Assembly: GCA_014529385.2 (NCBI GenBank)
Contig: CM043942.1
Span: forward strand, 63,583,184 to 63,647,183
Length of the DNA stretch: 64,000 bases
Source: Adiantum capillus-veneris
Taxonomy: Eukaryota > Streptophyta > Polypodiopsida > Polypodiales > Pteridaceae
Direction: 5' to 3'
Below, one piece after another: positions 11,501-21,131 of the stretch; positions within the stretch are counted from its first letter, which is position 1; the number at the start of each line of letters is the position of its first letter. The notes beneath the pieces were generated by a model that saw only the letters and a list, made by a program, of their open reading frames with translations, was not told the origin of the DNA and ran no database searches. The translations under genes were made by a program, and so were the position numbers.

Positions 11501-12564
11501 AATTCCACAAGTTTATGCTTTCTCAAGGCTACAAACGTAGTGAGTTCGATCACTGTCTATATACAAAGAAGGCTAAGGATGGTAGTTGGCTGATCCTTAT
11601 TTTGTATGTGGATGACATGTTGATTGCTGGCAAGCACTTGGAAGAAATTTCAGCTTTGAAGTCAAAGATGGCAAAATCGTTTGACATGAAAGACATGGGT
11701 GAGGTAGGTCATATACTTGGTATGCGCATTGAGAGAGACTGATCAAAGAAGTTGATTTGGTTATCTCAAACAGAGTATATTGACAAGGTTTTGCAACGTT
11801 TCAATATGGAGAAGGGAAAGGCACTGAGTGTTCCATTGCCACCATATGTGAAACTTAGCAAACAAGATTGTCCTGTGTCTGAAGAAGAACAGGCTGAAAT
11901 GGATAAGATTCCATATGCGTCTGCAGTGGGTAGTTTGATGTATGCAATGATTGCTACTCGCCCAGACATTGCATTTGCAGTGGGAGTAGTAAGTCGATAC
12001 ATGTCAAACCTAGGCAAGAAACATTGGGAGGCACTGAAAGGAATATTGAGATACCTGAAAGCTACAAAGAGTATGCGTATATGCTATGGGAGTCAGGAGC
12101 TAAGTGTAAAGGGTTTTACAGACTCAGATTATGCAAGTGACTTAGACAACCGAAGGTCTACGTCAGGGTATTTCTTTACATTGGCTGGTGGAGTAGTATC
12201 ATGGCGTTCTAGATTACAAGATTGTGTTACTCAGTCTACTACAGAGGCTGAATATGTTGCAGCATCAGAGGCATGCAAAGAATCAATTTGGCTTAATCGA
12301 CTAGTAACAGATTTGGGAATCAAAGAAGAGATGCATGTGTTATATTGTGATAGTCAAAGTGCTATACAATTGGCTCGCAATCCAGTTTATCACTCAAAGA
12401 CAAAGCATGTGGATGTGAAGTATCATTTCATCAGGGAAATGCTCGAGGATAAGCAACTTCAGCTTGTCAAAGTTCACACCACAGAAAATCCTGCTGATCT
12501 ACTTACAAAAGGACTTCCCTCAGAGAGCTTTGCACATTTTCGCAAGCAGTTAGGTGTAGGGTAG
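8550..12564 (+). pseudogene. copia-1 gag-pol polyprotein, nearly complete with three lesions
   Basis: Gag starts at ATG 8550 (MGGSHDTALYNIKKLDG). It has the copia gag helix region, a zinc knuckle CYHCGKKGHMKRDC (about 9253-9294), and protease WIIDSGASLHLS (about 9500). A 37-bp internal duplication at about 9640-9700 shifts the frame. The rest continues from about 9664: integrase HHCC (LWHSRLGH to CEHCLYGK, 9920-10035) and DDE core with FIDDYSRKVWV and RTDNGGEY, then RT with QMDVKTAFLHGDL and LYVDDMLIAG (about 11605) and RNase H with TESTEAEY-like QSTTEAEYVA. In-frame stops at 11446-11448 (TAG for an expected Gln) and 11740-11742 (TGA for an expected Arg) interrupt RT. The polyprotein ends at 12564. 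Apart from these three lesions every domain is present, in line with a recent insertion. Confidence 0.95.
9641..9700 (+). repeat. 37-bp internal tandem duplication in copia-1 pol
   Basis: The segment AATGGCTCTTCTTTCACGCT (continuing to CTGAAG) occurs twice, with a partial third start AATGGCTCTTCAG between the copies. The extra 37 bases are not a multiple of three, which accounts for the frame change between the protease and integrase portions of the polyprotein. Confidence 0.9.
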
Positions 12565-12617
12565 TACACCACTTCTCTACATCTCTTGTATATTAGCTTG
12601 TATAGTAGCTTCTCTCA

Positions 12618-12653
12618 CACTTAAAGTACCACATTGGACTTTAAGTGGGAGGT
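12618..12653 (+). promoter_or_regulatory. copia-1 polypurine tract with flanking stem-loop
   Basis: A perfect 10-bp inverted repeat, CACTTAAAGT (12618-12627) and ACTTTAAGTG (12638-12647), closes a 10-nt loop and runs into the polypurine tract AAGTGGGAGGT that ends at 12653, directly before the 3' LTR. Copia-3 has a matching stem at 51494-51519. Confidence 0.85.
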
Positions 12654-12845
12654 TGTTGGGGTATAAAGCCCAATGTGGTCGCCCAGGTAAGTGGGCGGGC
12701 CGCCAGGTATGTACACATATTCTTTTGTAAAAACCTAATAAGAACTCACTATGCTCTACACATTACAGTAGAGCGAGTTCACCATATCGTCGTGCTCTTC
12801 TTCTCGCACTCTCTCTCGCGTCGCACTTCCGCTCGTACTCATTCA
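12654..12845 (+). repeat. copia-1 3' LTR (192 bp)
   Basis: TGTTGGGG to ATTCA, two differences from the 5' LTR, followed by target duplication AAGTG at 12846-12850. Confidence 0.97.
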
Positions 12846-12850
12846 AAGTG

Positions 12851-14726
12851 TGCTCACAACAAAATGCATCTGTCAACGCATGTGTCCCCAGAGAATCTGC
12901 TGTCGAAATGACTACCAAATAGCCTGTGAAAAGCGCTGTGTCTGGTAACTTGGAGAATCTGTGAGTGAATGGGCTGAAAAACCCCCCTGTAGCCTGTAAC
13001 CTGCGTGTCGGTGTCGCCATGTGCCGATTTTTGCCGGCGTCGGGCAGAAATATGCTAGTCGAATAGCCGCCAAAGGTGTCGTATCCGTAAACTGTGTCGT
13101 ACAGGGCGATCGGTGTGCTCGATGCCGATGCCGGGTGTCACTCCTCTATGATAGAGGTACCTCACCCGCGCATGTCGCAAGCACGGTCGTCGATCGCGGG
13201 AACACGCTCGTGTGGGGAAGCGCCCAGTGTTTGGGTCGAATGTCGAAGATTCGCCTCAATGAGGAGTGTCGAGCCGGTGCGCATGAGCGGTGTGGATGTC
13301 GATGTCGCCTTCCGCCGCCGGGCAGAAGTGGCTAGCCGAATAGCCATAAAACGCCAATGCTCGAAGCCGATATTGGGCGGCCAATGCCGAGTCGGATCGG
13401 TATCGATCGTCGCAGATCTCACTCAATCTGTGAAGATTGCTCTCAACTTGTCGGACTCAGTTGCTTGTGCTCGCTTGCAAGTACGGTGTCAAGCTCTCTC
13501 TCTCACTCTCTTTCTCTCTTTCTCGCTCGCTCACTCTCTATCTCACAAGCTTTTCCGGCAATGAGAGAATGTGTTCCTATCTCTCTATCTCCAAGCTCGG
13601 GGAGTCGGGTTTGAGGGTCGAGGGTCTTTGGCAAGAACAGACCCTTGCACACAATCAAAACTGTGTAGTCTTAAAAAAAATAATCAATTTACTATCAAAG
13701 CTGCAGTTCTGACGAGAGGGGAGGGGTGTGTTGTCGGCTTCTCCCCATGGATATGCCTTGCAATTTCCAATCACTGCAAGCTGTTGCTCGCCCTTCTGCA
13801 ATTGAGTGTGTGTGTGTGTGTGCGTGCGTGAGCAACACCACCACACAAGCTTGTTTTTAGCAGCGCTGCAAGCTACTGTTTCCCGGTTCTGCCCGAATTC
13901 CCACTGCTATGGCCACAGGAGGCTCGATTTGCTGCTCGGCAATTTCAACCGACTGTGTGTGTGTATGTGTGTGTCGTCACCACGCAGGATTTTTTTTTTT
14001 TGCTGTTGTCGACTGCTTTTGGTCGGCCCCTTTCACTCCTGCTTGCATTTCGCTGCTACAACTTGCTTAAGCTTGAAAGAGACTGTTGGAATTTAGCTGT
14101 GCAGAGCTTTCCTTGCTCGGCCAATTTGGCTGCCTTCCAACAATGTGTGTGTGTGTGTGTGTGTGTTCGGTCCTTCATTGCTGCTCGCCAGCATGATCTC
14201 CTACTTCTCATATTCCAATTGCATCAAGCTACCAGATTTCCCCGTTTGCTTTGCTTTGCTTGCTTGACAAGCTTGCAATTGAGCCCCAGCTTGCTTCTCT
14301 TCCCGAACTTGCTGCTTAGCCCCAATTTGTTGCCGACGTGAGTTGATGCCCGCTTTAGCACACAAGCACACACACTTCGCTGGCCGGCAGCTCCTTTCAG
14401 CGCAACCCAAGCTGGCCTTCTACAGTCAAATTCCGCCCTTGTGGGCTATTCAAATTGCTGCTTCACACAATTCTTTCAGCCCTTGAATCTTATAGCCATT
14501 GGCTAAGCCTTGCCGCCCAGAGGTGCTTTCAAAGTCGAGCTTCCAGCTCCTGCTGCACCTCGATCTCTCTCTTCTCTTGCTCGGAGCTCATCTTGCTCTC
14601 ACGATCTCAAGCTGCAATCTCTCAGCTCCAGCTGCGAGCTCTCTCTATCGAGCTCCAAGCTCTTGCAGCGGCTACCTCTCGCTGTGCAAGGTCCGTAATC
14701 TACGACCGCCGCACTGCTCCACCTGC
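12851..14726 (-). other. copia-2 5' leader, right part
   Basis: This stretch is between the copia-2 PBS and the nested copia-1 and has no recognisable gene. It is GC-rich near 13020-13420, where two diverged copies of a CGGGCAGAA...TAG.CGAATAGCC segment occur (about 13035-13075 and 13318-13350). It also has TC-rich tracts and GT microsatellites near 13806-13830, 13953-13976 and 14143-14166. The many open frames here are not supported as genes. Confidence 0.6.
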
Positions 14727-14738
14727 GCTCTGATACCA
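14727..14738 (-). promoter_or_regulatory. copia-2 primer binding site (tRNA-iMet)
   Basis: The minus strand reads TGGTATCAGAGC, complementary to the initiator tRNA-Met 3' end, two bases inside the 5' LTR that ends at 14741. Confidence 0.95.
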
Positions 14739-14740
14739 AT

Positions 14741-14938
14741 TGTTGTGCGTGTGTATGGAGTGTGTGCAAGAGAGGGAAAGAAGAGAATGGGGAAGGGGGT
14801 GATGCATAGACAGCTTGTGTTGGGTTAGTGGAGAAGAAGGAGAAGTGTCAACCCTCTCTCTTTTTCTCCCTATATTGATTAAGGGAAATCAAGTGTACAA
14901 GGGTGGTTTCCCACGGCCACCTAGCCTACACCCCAACA
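14741..14938 (-). repeat. copia-2 5' LTR (198 bp)
   Basis: On the minus strand it begins TGTTGGGGTGTAGGCT and ends ACGCACAACA. It is flanked on the right by target duplication AGGTC (14939-14943) and on the left by the PBS. Confidence 0.95.
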
Positions 14939-15342
14939 AGGTCATCCCCAAGAAAGATGCTCGTCTTCTTAAGAGTTGGTCTCTTCTTCAAAAAGTCCTT
15001 TGCTTCCATGGAGGGAAAACGAAGGATAAGTGCCCTTTCTTTCGAGGTTTCCCCCTTGCTCCCATTTTTCTTGTTGCCCACTCTCCAAGCTCTTGAGTGC
15101 ATCGGCTCATGAACTCCCATAAAAGCCACGAGTTCTTTTACCTCTTTGTCTACGTTATCTTTGTCTTTTAGGCCGCAAATTCTCACATGTAGAGAGCGTA
15201 CACGTCTTCTTTGCTCCTCTTCTAGTGTCAGGTTGATAATAGTGGGTGTGGATGTTGTTTCCTTACTTTTCCCTTTCTTGGCAACCTCAATCCATTTCTG
15301 AGCTTCATATGCTTTCTGTTGAGTCTTTATGATAACGCCCAC

Positions 15343-15343
<1 letters not shown>
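14939..15343 (-). pseudogene. LINE ORF1-like protein, 5' half, split by copia-2
   Basis: The minus strand encodes a basic, coiled-coil-like segment (LEEEQRRRVRSLHVRI), then CGLKDKDNVDKEVKELV, and an RRM-like block with RALILRFP, AKDFLKKRP and IFLGDDL. This arrangement is typical of plant LINE ORF1 RNA-binding proteins. The frame is broken exactly at the copia-2 target duplication and resumes at 2255. On its upstream side it meets a GA microsatellite at 15346, so the N-terminus is missing or was never part of this copy. The apparent longer frame through SLSLSL and YIYIYI is only translated microsatellite. Assignment to LINE ORF1 is by resemblance, with no ORF2 attached. Confidence 0.6.
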
Positions 15344-15345
<2 letters not shown>

Positions 15346-15391
<46 letters not shown>

Positions 15392-15433
15392 GTAAAGAGA
15401 GAGAATGAGAGAGAGAGATAAGTAAAGAGAGAA

Positions 15434-15528
<95 letters not shown>

Positions 15529-15615
15529 AAACCAAATAGAGAGAGGGGGAGAGAAGACAAAAAGAGAGAGGTAAGGGGAGAAAACAAAGAGAGAGAGAGA
15601 TATAGGAAAAAAAGT
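15346..15615. repeat. compound GA / TA microsatellite
   Basis: (GA)n at 15346-15385, degenerate GA to 15430, an uninterrupted (TA)n of about 50 bp at 15435-15486, another (GA)n at 15491-15523 and GA-rich decay to about 15615. Open frames with SL or YI repeats across it are low-complexity artefacts. Confidence 0.95.
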
Positions 15616-15635
15616 AGAGAAAATATGAAATGAAA

Positions 15636-17330
15636 TGTCATATTAAGATTTAGGGTTAGGTTAGATTTAAAATTACATTTAATTAAAACTAGGTTAGATT
15701 AAGATCTAATCTCAAGTTAGATTACATTTAAATTACTTTTAAAATTTATGCTAAATTAAAAATTAGGTTAAACTTAAGAGTAGGTTAAGATTTAAATTAG
15801 ATTTAAGATTAGGTTAGATTACATTTAGGTTTATTTTTATGTTGAGTTTAAGATTAGATTTAAAACTAGGGCAAGATTTAAAATTAGCTAGGTTAGATTT
15901 AAGTTAGATTACATTTAGGTTTAGGATTTAAGATTGGATTAGATCTAGGTTTATGTTGAGTTTAAGATTAGATTAGATTTAGATTTAAGATTAAGACAAG
16001 ATTTAAGGTTAAAGACCATATTAGGTATTTTGGTACGAATATCACATTATGGGAATGTCCAAATTGACCACATTCTTGTAATTTGGGAATTATCCGCTTA
16101 AAGTGGTCGAATACGAGGAAAAAATGCCGATGTATGGTTGGTAAATAGAGTGCGAATTGTAATGGATTGTGGTGTTGACAAATACCAAAAGTTAAGAGGA
16201 TGCATACACATGAAATCTTATAGATATTCAAAATTACATAAAACAAATGAAGATACAAATAAAGATCTTGTATAGAAAATTGACATGTATAGTCACAATA
16301 GAATCTTCCCACATCTGATACCACATCAACACTTTGATCCAAGTGTGGTTGATGTGCATGCATGAGGCCTTCTTTGGATTTTTGAGCATGCCTTTTTGGA
16401 ATCTTAATTCTAGAAAATGGTCCTTCTTTGTTGGGTCTCCAAAAACAAACAATTGCATCTACAGTTTCCCACACTTGGGGATCTTTAAAGTTGACAACCC
16501 AAAAACCCTTCCAATAATTGTTGTAAGCTTGAGCATCTATTATCCCACTCTTTCTTGCACAAGGTGCCCCAATATTGGATCAAATTTTTTTGGTAGTTTG
16601 GTGATGTAGGCTCATTATCAATGTCAGATAGAGCCACTTCATGCCAAACTGGATAGATTTCTATTTCATTTGGAACTAGCATAACAAAGTCACCTTGATG
16701 CACATGACACATAGGGTCAAACTCTTTCCGTGGTCTATCTTGTTGAGACCCATAAAAATGTTCATTCAACTCCTCAATGCCTAGGAATTGTTATGCTCCT
16801 TGTTGTAAACTCCTTGTAGTGCTTTGTAGGTTACCAAATTCTTGAGTTTCTGGCCAAAACATTTCATACAAGACTCCCTCTGAGATGATTGGTTTTCCAA
16901 TCTCTTCAACTACCTTGCTCCAATAATCTATCACGGGTCTATAATATTGCGGTACATTGGAGCCAAACTTAAATTAGATTTAAATTTAAGTTAGATTACA
17001 TTTACGTTTAGGTTAGCTTTAAGATTAGATTAGATTTAGGTTTATGTTGAGTTTAAGATTAGATTAGATCTAGATTTATGTTCGATTTGAGATTAGATTA
17101 GATTTAGGTTAGATTTTAGGGCATGTCAATGAAGGCTTTGCCCAAAGAGCAAATACTAGTTACACAACAATATGTATATTCCCATAAGAATCTGACACCT
17201 ATTAACTCACCCACTAACCATGTTTAATTAGCTCAGAATCACCATATGTTCAATTAGCTCAGAATCACCATATGTTCAATTAAGTTAGATTTAAGATTAG
17301 ATTTTGGATTTAGTTTTTATATTAAAGTCT
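15636..17330. repeat. TTAGGTTAGATTTAAG-rich degenerate repeat block
   Basis: Two AT-rich blocks (15636-16015 and 16965-17330) are built almost entirely from permutations of TTAGGTTAGATTTAAGATTAG. One perfect GATTTAGGGTTAGG occurs at about 15645. The words resemble the plant telomere unit TTTAGGG, but the array is too irregular to call a telomeric tract. The blocks flank a non-repetitive insert at about 16020-16960. A perfect 26-bp tandem duplication (AATTAGCTCAGAATCACCAT...) lies at about 17225-17278. Confidence 0.7.
16235..16769 (-). pseudogene. unrecognised decayed protein gene between repeat blocks
   Basis: The minus strand has an open segment starting at 16769 with EFDPMCHVHQGDFVMLVPN, EIYPVWHEVALSDIDNEP and KNLIQYWG. 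A second segment at about 16490-16235, in a shifted frame, has VWETVDAIVCFWRPNKEGPF. Composition and phrasing look like real protein-coding sequence with one or more frame breaks. I do not recognise the family. The GDFVMLVP...PVWHEVAL pattern is the type seen in chromatin or BAH/Tudor-like modules appended to plant transposon proteins, but this is only an impression. It is isolated between two telomere-word blocks, which suggests that an inserted element carried it. Confidence 0.35.
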
Positions 17331-17388
17331 ACCTTCGGGATTACGGAAAAAAAATTAGAGTTAGGCGAACGGTGATCCCTCTCTTCCT

Positions 17389-17729
17389 CACTACGGACGC
17401 GACCTTAAGTTGGAAAGCTTTCAACGGCGTGATACTCAAATTGGAGGCCAACATGAAATGTGCTAAGTAATTCCTCGAACAAAGATTTGCTATGAAGAGA
17501 TGTCAAGATGCTGTGAATTGCTACAGCTAAAGAAGAGGCAAAGGGCTTTTGTCCAGTACATGCACTATCATGTAGACGTGGGTGTGTAGATTTCTCGCAC
17601 CCACAAATATAGGCATTGACCAATAAAGACAAGATTATAACCCGGTGGTTCTGATCTCTTTGCACCTCTAGACTGAGGTGTGCGGGGATCGAACATGACT
17701 AGAGAATGTGAGGTAGTTTACAGTGTGAA

Positions 17730-17730
<1 letters not shown>
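17389..17730. other. no gene recognised; possible CACTA left terminus
   Basis: CACTACGGACGCGACC at 17389 is the only sequence left of the Tnp2 gene that resembles the start of a CACTA element on the plus strand. It lacks the clustered subterminal repeats seen at the right end, so the call is weak. No coding sequence is supported here. Confidence 0.2.

Positions 17731-17814
<84 letters not shown>
17731..17814. repeat. (GA)n microsatellite
   Basis: About 84 bp of uninterrupted GA dinucleotides immediately upstream of the CACTA transposase gene. Confidence 0.98.
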
Positions 17815-17818
<4 letters not shown>

Positions 17819-17967
17819 AGGAGGATGCCAATAGAAGATCAAATTTATGTCCAGGTTATAAGGTTTTTACATTCATTATGAGTAGTGACGAGGATGTGGG
17901 GCCGTCCAACCGAAACACCTATCTCTCAACAAGGATCTGATGTCCTTGTAATCAATGCAAGCATGAT

Positions 17968-20755
17968 GTGCAATGGACAAGACACGTTTCTTTGCAGCAT
18001 GTTTGCGAATTTGGTGAGTTTGATCCATCTATTATAGATCGAATTATTGCCAATTATAACTCGTCCGACTCTGACGCTGGACAACAGGCAGCAATCTTGC
18101 ATCCCAATAGACGTGTTCACAGGCGCTTTGGTCAAGCAGCATACGTGGGGCCACAAGATGTAGCCTCTAACAGCTCGGAGGATGATCATGCATACCACAT
18201 TCACAACGAGGCAATGTTTGAGCCGGAGATTGATGAAATGATCGTGACGATCATGGATTTAGAAAGGCTTATCTATGATGATATGAAAAGTGAAGCGGAT
18301 ACACCATTGTATGATGGAGCACGTCTGTCTAGATTGAAGGCGCTCTTGGTTCTTCTCAACATGCAGACAAAGTTTGAATGGAGTGACACTAGCGTCACAA
18401 TGCTTTTCATGTGATCTATTACAATGTGTTTACTTCAATAAAAAACTCTAGATGTATAATGATCTAGATAGATTACTTACACAAGTGTACCGCATTTTTT
18501 TTGCTGTGTAGATTGCTCAAAGAGCACATACTGCCAGCTGATAATGTGATGCCAGATTCCAGAGAGGAAGCAAGAAAGATCTTGTGAAACTTGGGGACGG
18601 ATTACAATTCGATTCACGCTTGTCCTAACGACTGCATTCTTTTCAGAGGGAAATACATAGACATGGAGAAGTGTCCGAAATGTGATTCCGAGAGATATCG
18701 AGTAGATCTCCACGGAATAAAAATTCCACAAAATATTTTGCAACATTTTTCTTTGCTTCCTTGCATCAAGCATTTCTTTGAATGTAAGTCCATGGCCGCC
18801 TTAGCATCAAGGCACGAGGAGAATAGATCTTTGGATGGTGTGCTACGAATCCTTGCAAATTGCGCAACCTTGAAACATATAGACAATACATGGCCGAATT
18901 TTGCCAGGGAAGCTCAAAATTTTCCCATAGGCCTGACTATGGATGGCGTAAGTTCATTTGGTTACAGATCAACATCTTACAGTGTATGGCCCATTGTCAT
19001 TGTCAACTACAACATTCCCCCGTGGTTGACTATCAAGAAGGGCACCTGTGGGGCTAAGCTTGATTGTGTCGGGGTGGTATAAAGTGAAGAATATGGATGT
19101 GTATCTTCGTCCACTACTGGAAGAGCTACAACAATTGTGGATTGGCATAGAAGTGGTGGATATGAGCGGACACACAGGTCGGCGGAATGCTTTGATCAGA
19201 GGCATTCTAATGTGGACCATGCATGACCATCCCGGACTAACGGAATGCTCAGGTGATTTACACTCAAACTAAAACAATGTAATCTTGGTTTTTCTCAAGC
19301 TTAGCTATTGTTATGTGTATACATGCAGGGCTTCAAACAAGCAGATACAGAGCATGTGTCACATGTGGACCTAGACTTAATGCACATCGGGTGCCCTCAT
19401 TGAAGAAGCAAATCTATGAAGGTCATCAAGCGTATCTTCCAGAAAATCATGTGTTACGAGATGGATTTTTGGGAAGAGAGCCATCGAGGATGTCTGCACA
19501 AAGCATGGTTAGAGCAGAAGGAGATGTGTGATGACGGTTTGCCCCTAGGGATGAAGAGACTCTCTCTATGGTACGAGCTACCATATTGGCCCAGACTCAT
19601 GATCAATCACTTGTAGATGGCACAATACATTCCACATGGATGTTCTTTTTAGAACATTTCATGAAAACGCTCAAGAGATATGTGCGTCAGAAGGCACGTC
19701 CAGAGGGTAGCAGGCAGAAGGTTGGCTGGTATCAGAGTCCCTAGTTTACATTGGAGAGTGGCTAGACAGATTTGATAAAGCCCAGGACACGCGATCTCGG
19801 TGTTGAAAAGAAGATGACGAAAGGTCTAGAGGCTAAGCTCAACCGATTTTGCATGCTTCACAATCTAGTGATGCAAAAGTGGATTTCACAATACGAGGAT
19901 GCAAAGCAAGAGCGACAAAGGGCACGAATCGAGTGGAGACGGGGAAGAAGACCATTGATGCATTATCCGGCGGGTCTCGAGAGCCTACCAACATTCATGA
20001 GCTTAAGATGGTTGCACAGCCAATTGAAAAGTGCACAATAGTGCGGTGAAGAAGTGACTGAGGAGAAGTGGGAGTACTCTCGGGATTGTGCAACCAAGTT
20101 AAGTTTGCAATGTACAACTAGCAACTTTCCAGATATTTGAACGTCCACTTATAATCTTTGTTGGTTGTAGTATAAGTCATACACAACAACATGGTGTAAA
20201 GGTCGACATTTTAGGATAGAACGGATCCACAAAAAGCGTTTTACTCAAGATTGTGGAATCATGGCAAAATTTGAACAGTCTAGTCGATGACGGTCCTCTG
20301 ATGCAGATCCTATGCTAGTGGAACTTACTTACTTTGGCACGCTACAAGAGATTTTGAGGATCGATTATAGAGGATTTTTTGTCAACTTGTTCGACGTGCA
20401 ATGGTTCAAGATAATCATGGAGGGTCGCAACGCTACTGTGCGTAGAGGAGAGTCTCGTTTCCTTGAGGTGGATACAACTAAGAAATGGACCGACCTAAGA
20501 GACACTTTTGTACTCCCCGAGCATTGTGAACAAGTAAGTATGTTAAATAGTTACCATCCAATTTTAGAAGTTATGTGCTTGGAAGCTCTCATGTAAGTTA
20601 TGTGGCTCTGGCAGGTGATATTTCATCCTACAAAGTCTGCATCAAACTGGTGGTACGTCATAGAGGTAGCCCCTCGTAGTGCACGGACGTATGAGGGCTA
20701 CCATGTGCCAATCACAGTGGCATCAATGGAGGAGATCGGAGAAGATGCTCAGTAA
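17968..20755 (+). pseudogene. CACTA Tnp2-type transposase, spliced, degraded
   Basis: This encodes the DDE-type transposase of CACTA elements (Tnp2/TPD1 family). Recognisable blocks in order: LYDGARLSRLKALLVLLNMQ and WSDTSVTML (18310-18405); IHACPNDCILFRGKY and KCPKCDSERY (18603-18700); DGVLRILANC and LTMDGVSSFGYRSTSYSVWP (18835-18990); DVYLRPLLEELQQLW (19093-19137) and LMWTMHDHPGL; C-terminal MKTLKRYVRQKARPEGS (19664-19710) and VLPEHCEQ joined to VIFHPTKSASNWWYVIEV (20510-20665). Introns with GT..AG ends restore the frame at 18411-18511, 19253-19328 and 20534-20614. Lesions include an in-frame TGA near 18586 (probably a former CGA), a frame break near 19075, loss of the block around 19620, and further frameshifts after 19720. 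Confidence 0.88.
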
Positions 20756-21131
20756 GAAGCCATTGAGGTGGTGCCAGGTGAGCATCAAGCTACTACTCTC
20801 TATGGGGTGCATGCAGAGGATCTACAAAATGAAATGGAGGACATCTTCCTAAACAGAGAGCTCTATATAGATATAGAAAGTTATGCTAAGCTATGCGAGG
20901 ATGAGAGAGAGAACTCTTAAAGCCATAAACATTGTATTTGAACAATTTTTCTCCGTTTTATAATATATATTGTATTCACGTGGCTTTTTGTCCATTCCTA
21001 TCTATATGCCATACTTGAGCAATTTAAAATGTGTTTAATCGTCATTGCATCCACTCTAGGTACGTATGCTCAAGGTATGTTCTCACAAGCAGGAACACTC
21101 CTCGGTGTGTCGTGAAAGTTTGATATACGGA

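Larger units (their letters stand above)
7273..12845 (+). mobile_element. copia-1: young Ty1/copia retrotransposon nested in copia-2
   Basis: Two 192-bp LTRs (7273-7464 and 12654-12845) start TGTTGGGG, end TTCA and differ at only two positions. They are flanked by the 5-bp duplication AAGTG (7268-7272 and 12846-12850). The PBS begins 2 nt after the 5' LTR and the PPT abuts the 3' LTR. The insertion lies in the untranslated leader of copia-2 in opposite orientation. Near-identical LTRs make it the most recent LTR insertion in the window. Despite this its polyprotein has a 37-bp frameshifting duplication and two nonsense changes. Confidence 0.97.
2256..14938 (-). mobile_element. copia-2: Ty1/copia retrotransposon, minus strand, interrupted by copia-1
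   Basis: A complete LTR-retrotransposon outline is visible. Two 198-bp LTRs (2256-2453 and 14741-14938) start TGTTGGGG and end CAACA on the minus strand and are flanked by the same 5 bp, AGGTC (2251-2255 and 14939-14943). The primer binding site lies 2 nt inside the right LTR and the polypurine tract abuts the left LTR. The LTRs differ at about 7 sites, all transitions, so this is an older insertion than the nested copia-1 (7268-12850). Without copia-1 and its duplication the element is about 7.1 kb. Its PBS-to-gag leader is about 2.5 kb, unusually long for copia. The target was a LINE ORF1-like gene. Confidence 0.95.

Noticed and set aside
14455-14828. Overlapping Ser/Leu-rich frames near the copia-2 PBS
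   Set aside because: They are in TC-rich leader sequence and extend into the LTR; no domain or splice support.
14926-15528. 200-codon minus-strand frame with SLSLSL and YIYIYI repeats
   Set aside because: The N-terminal half is translated GA/TA microsatellite; only the part left of 15343 resembles a protein.
17389-17404. CACTACGGACGCGACC as the left end of the CACTA element
   Set aside because: Lacks the subterminal repeats and does not match the right end well; kept only as a weak candidate.
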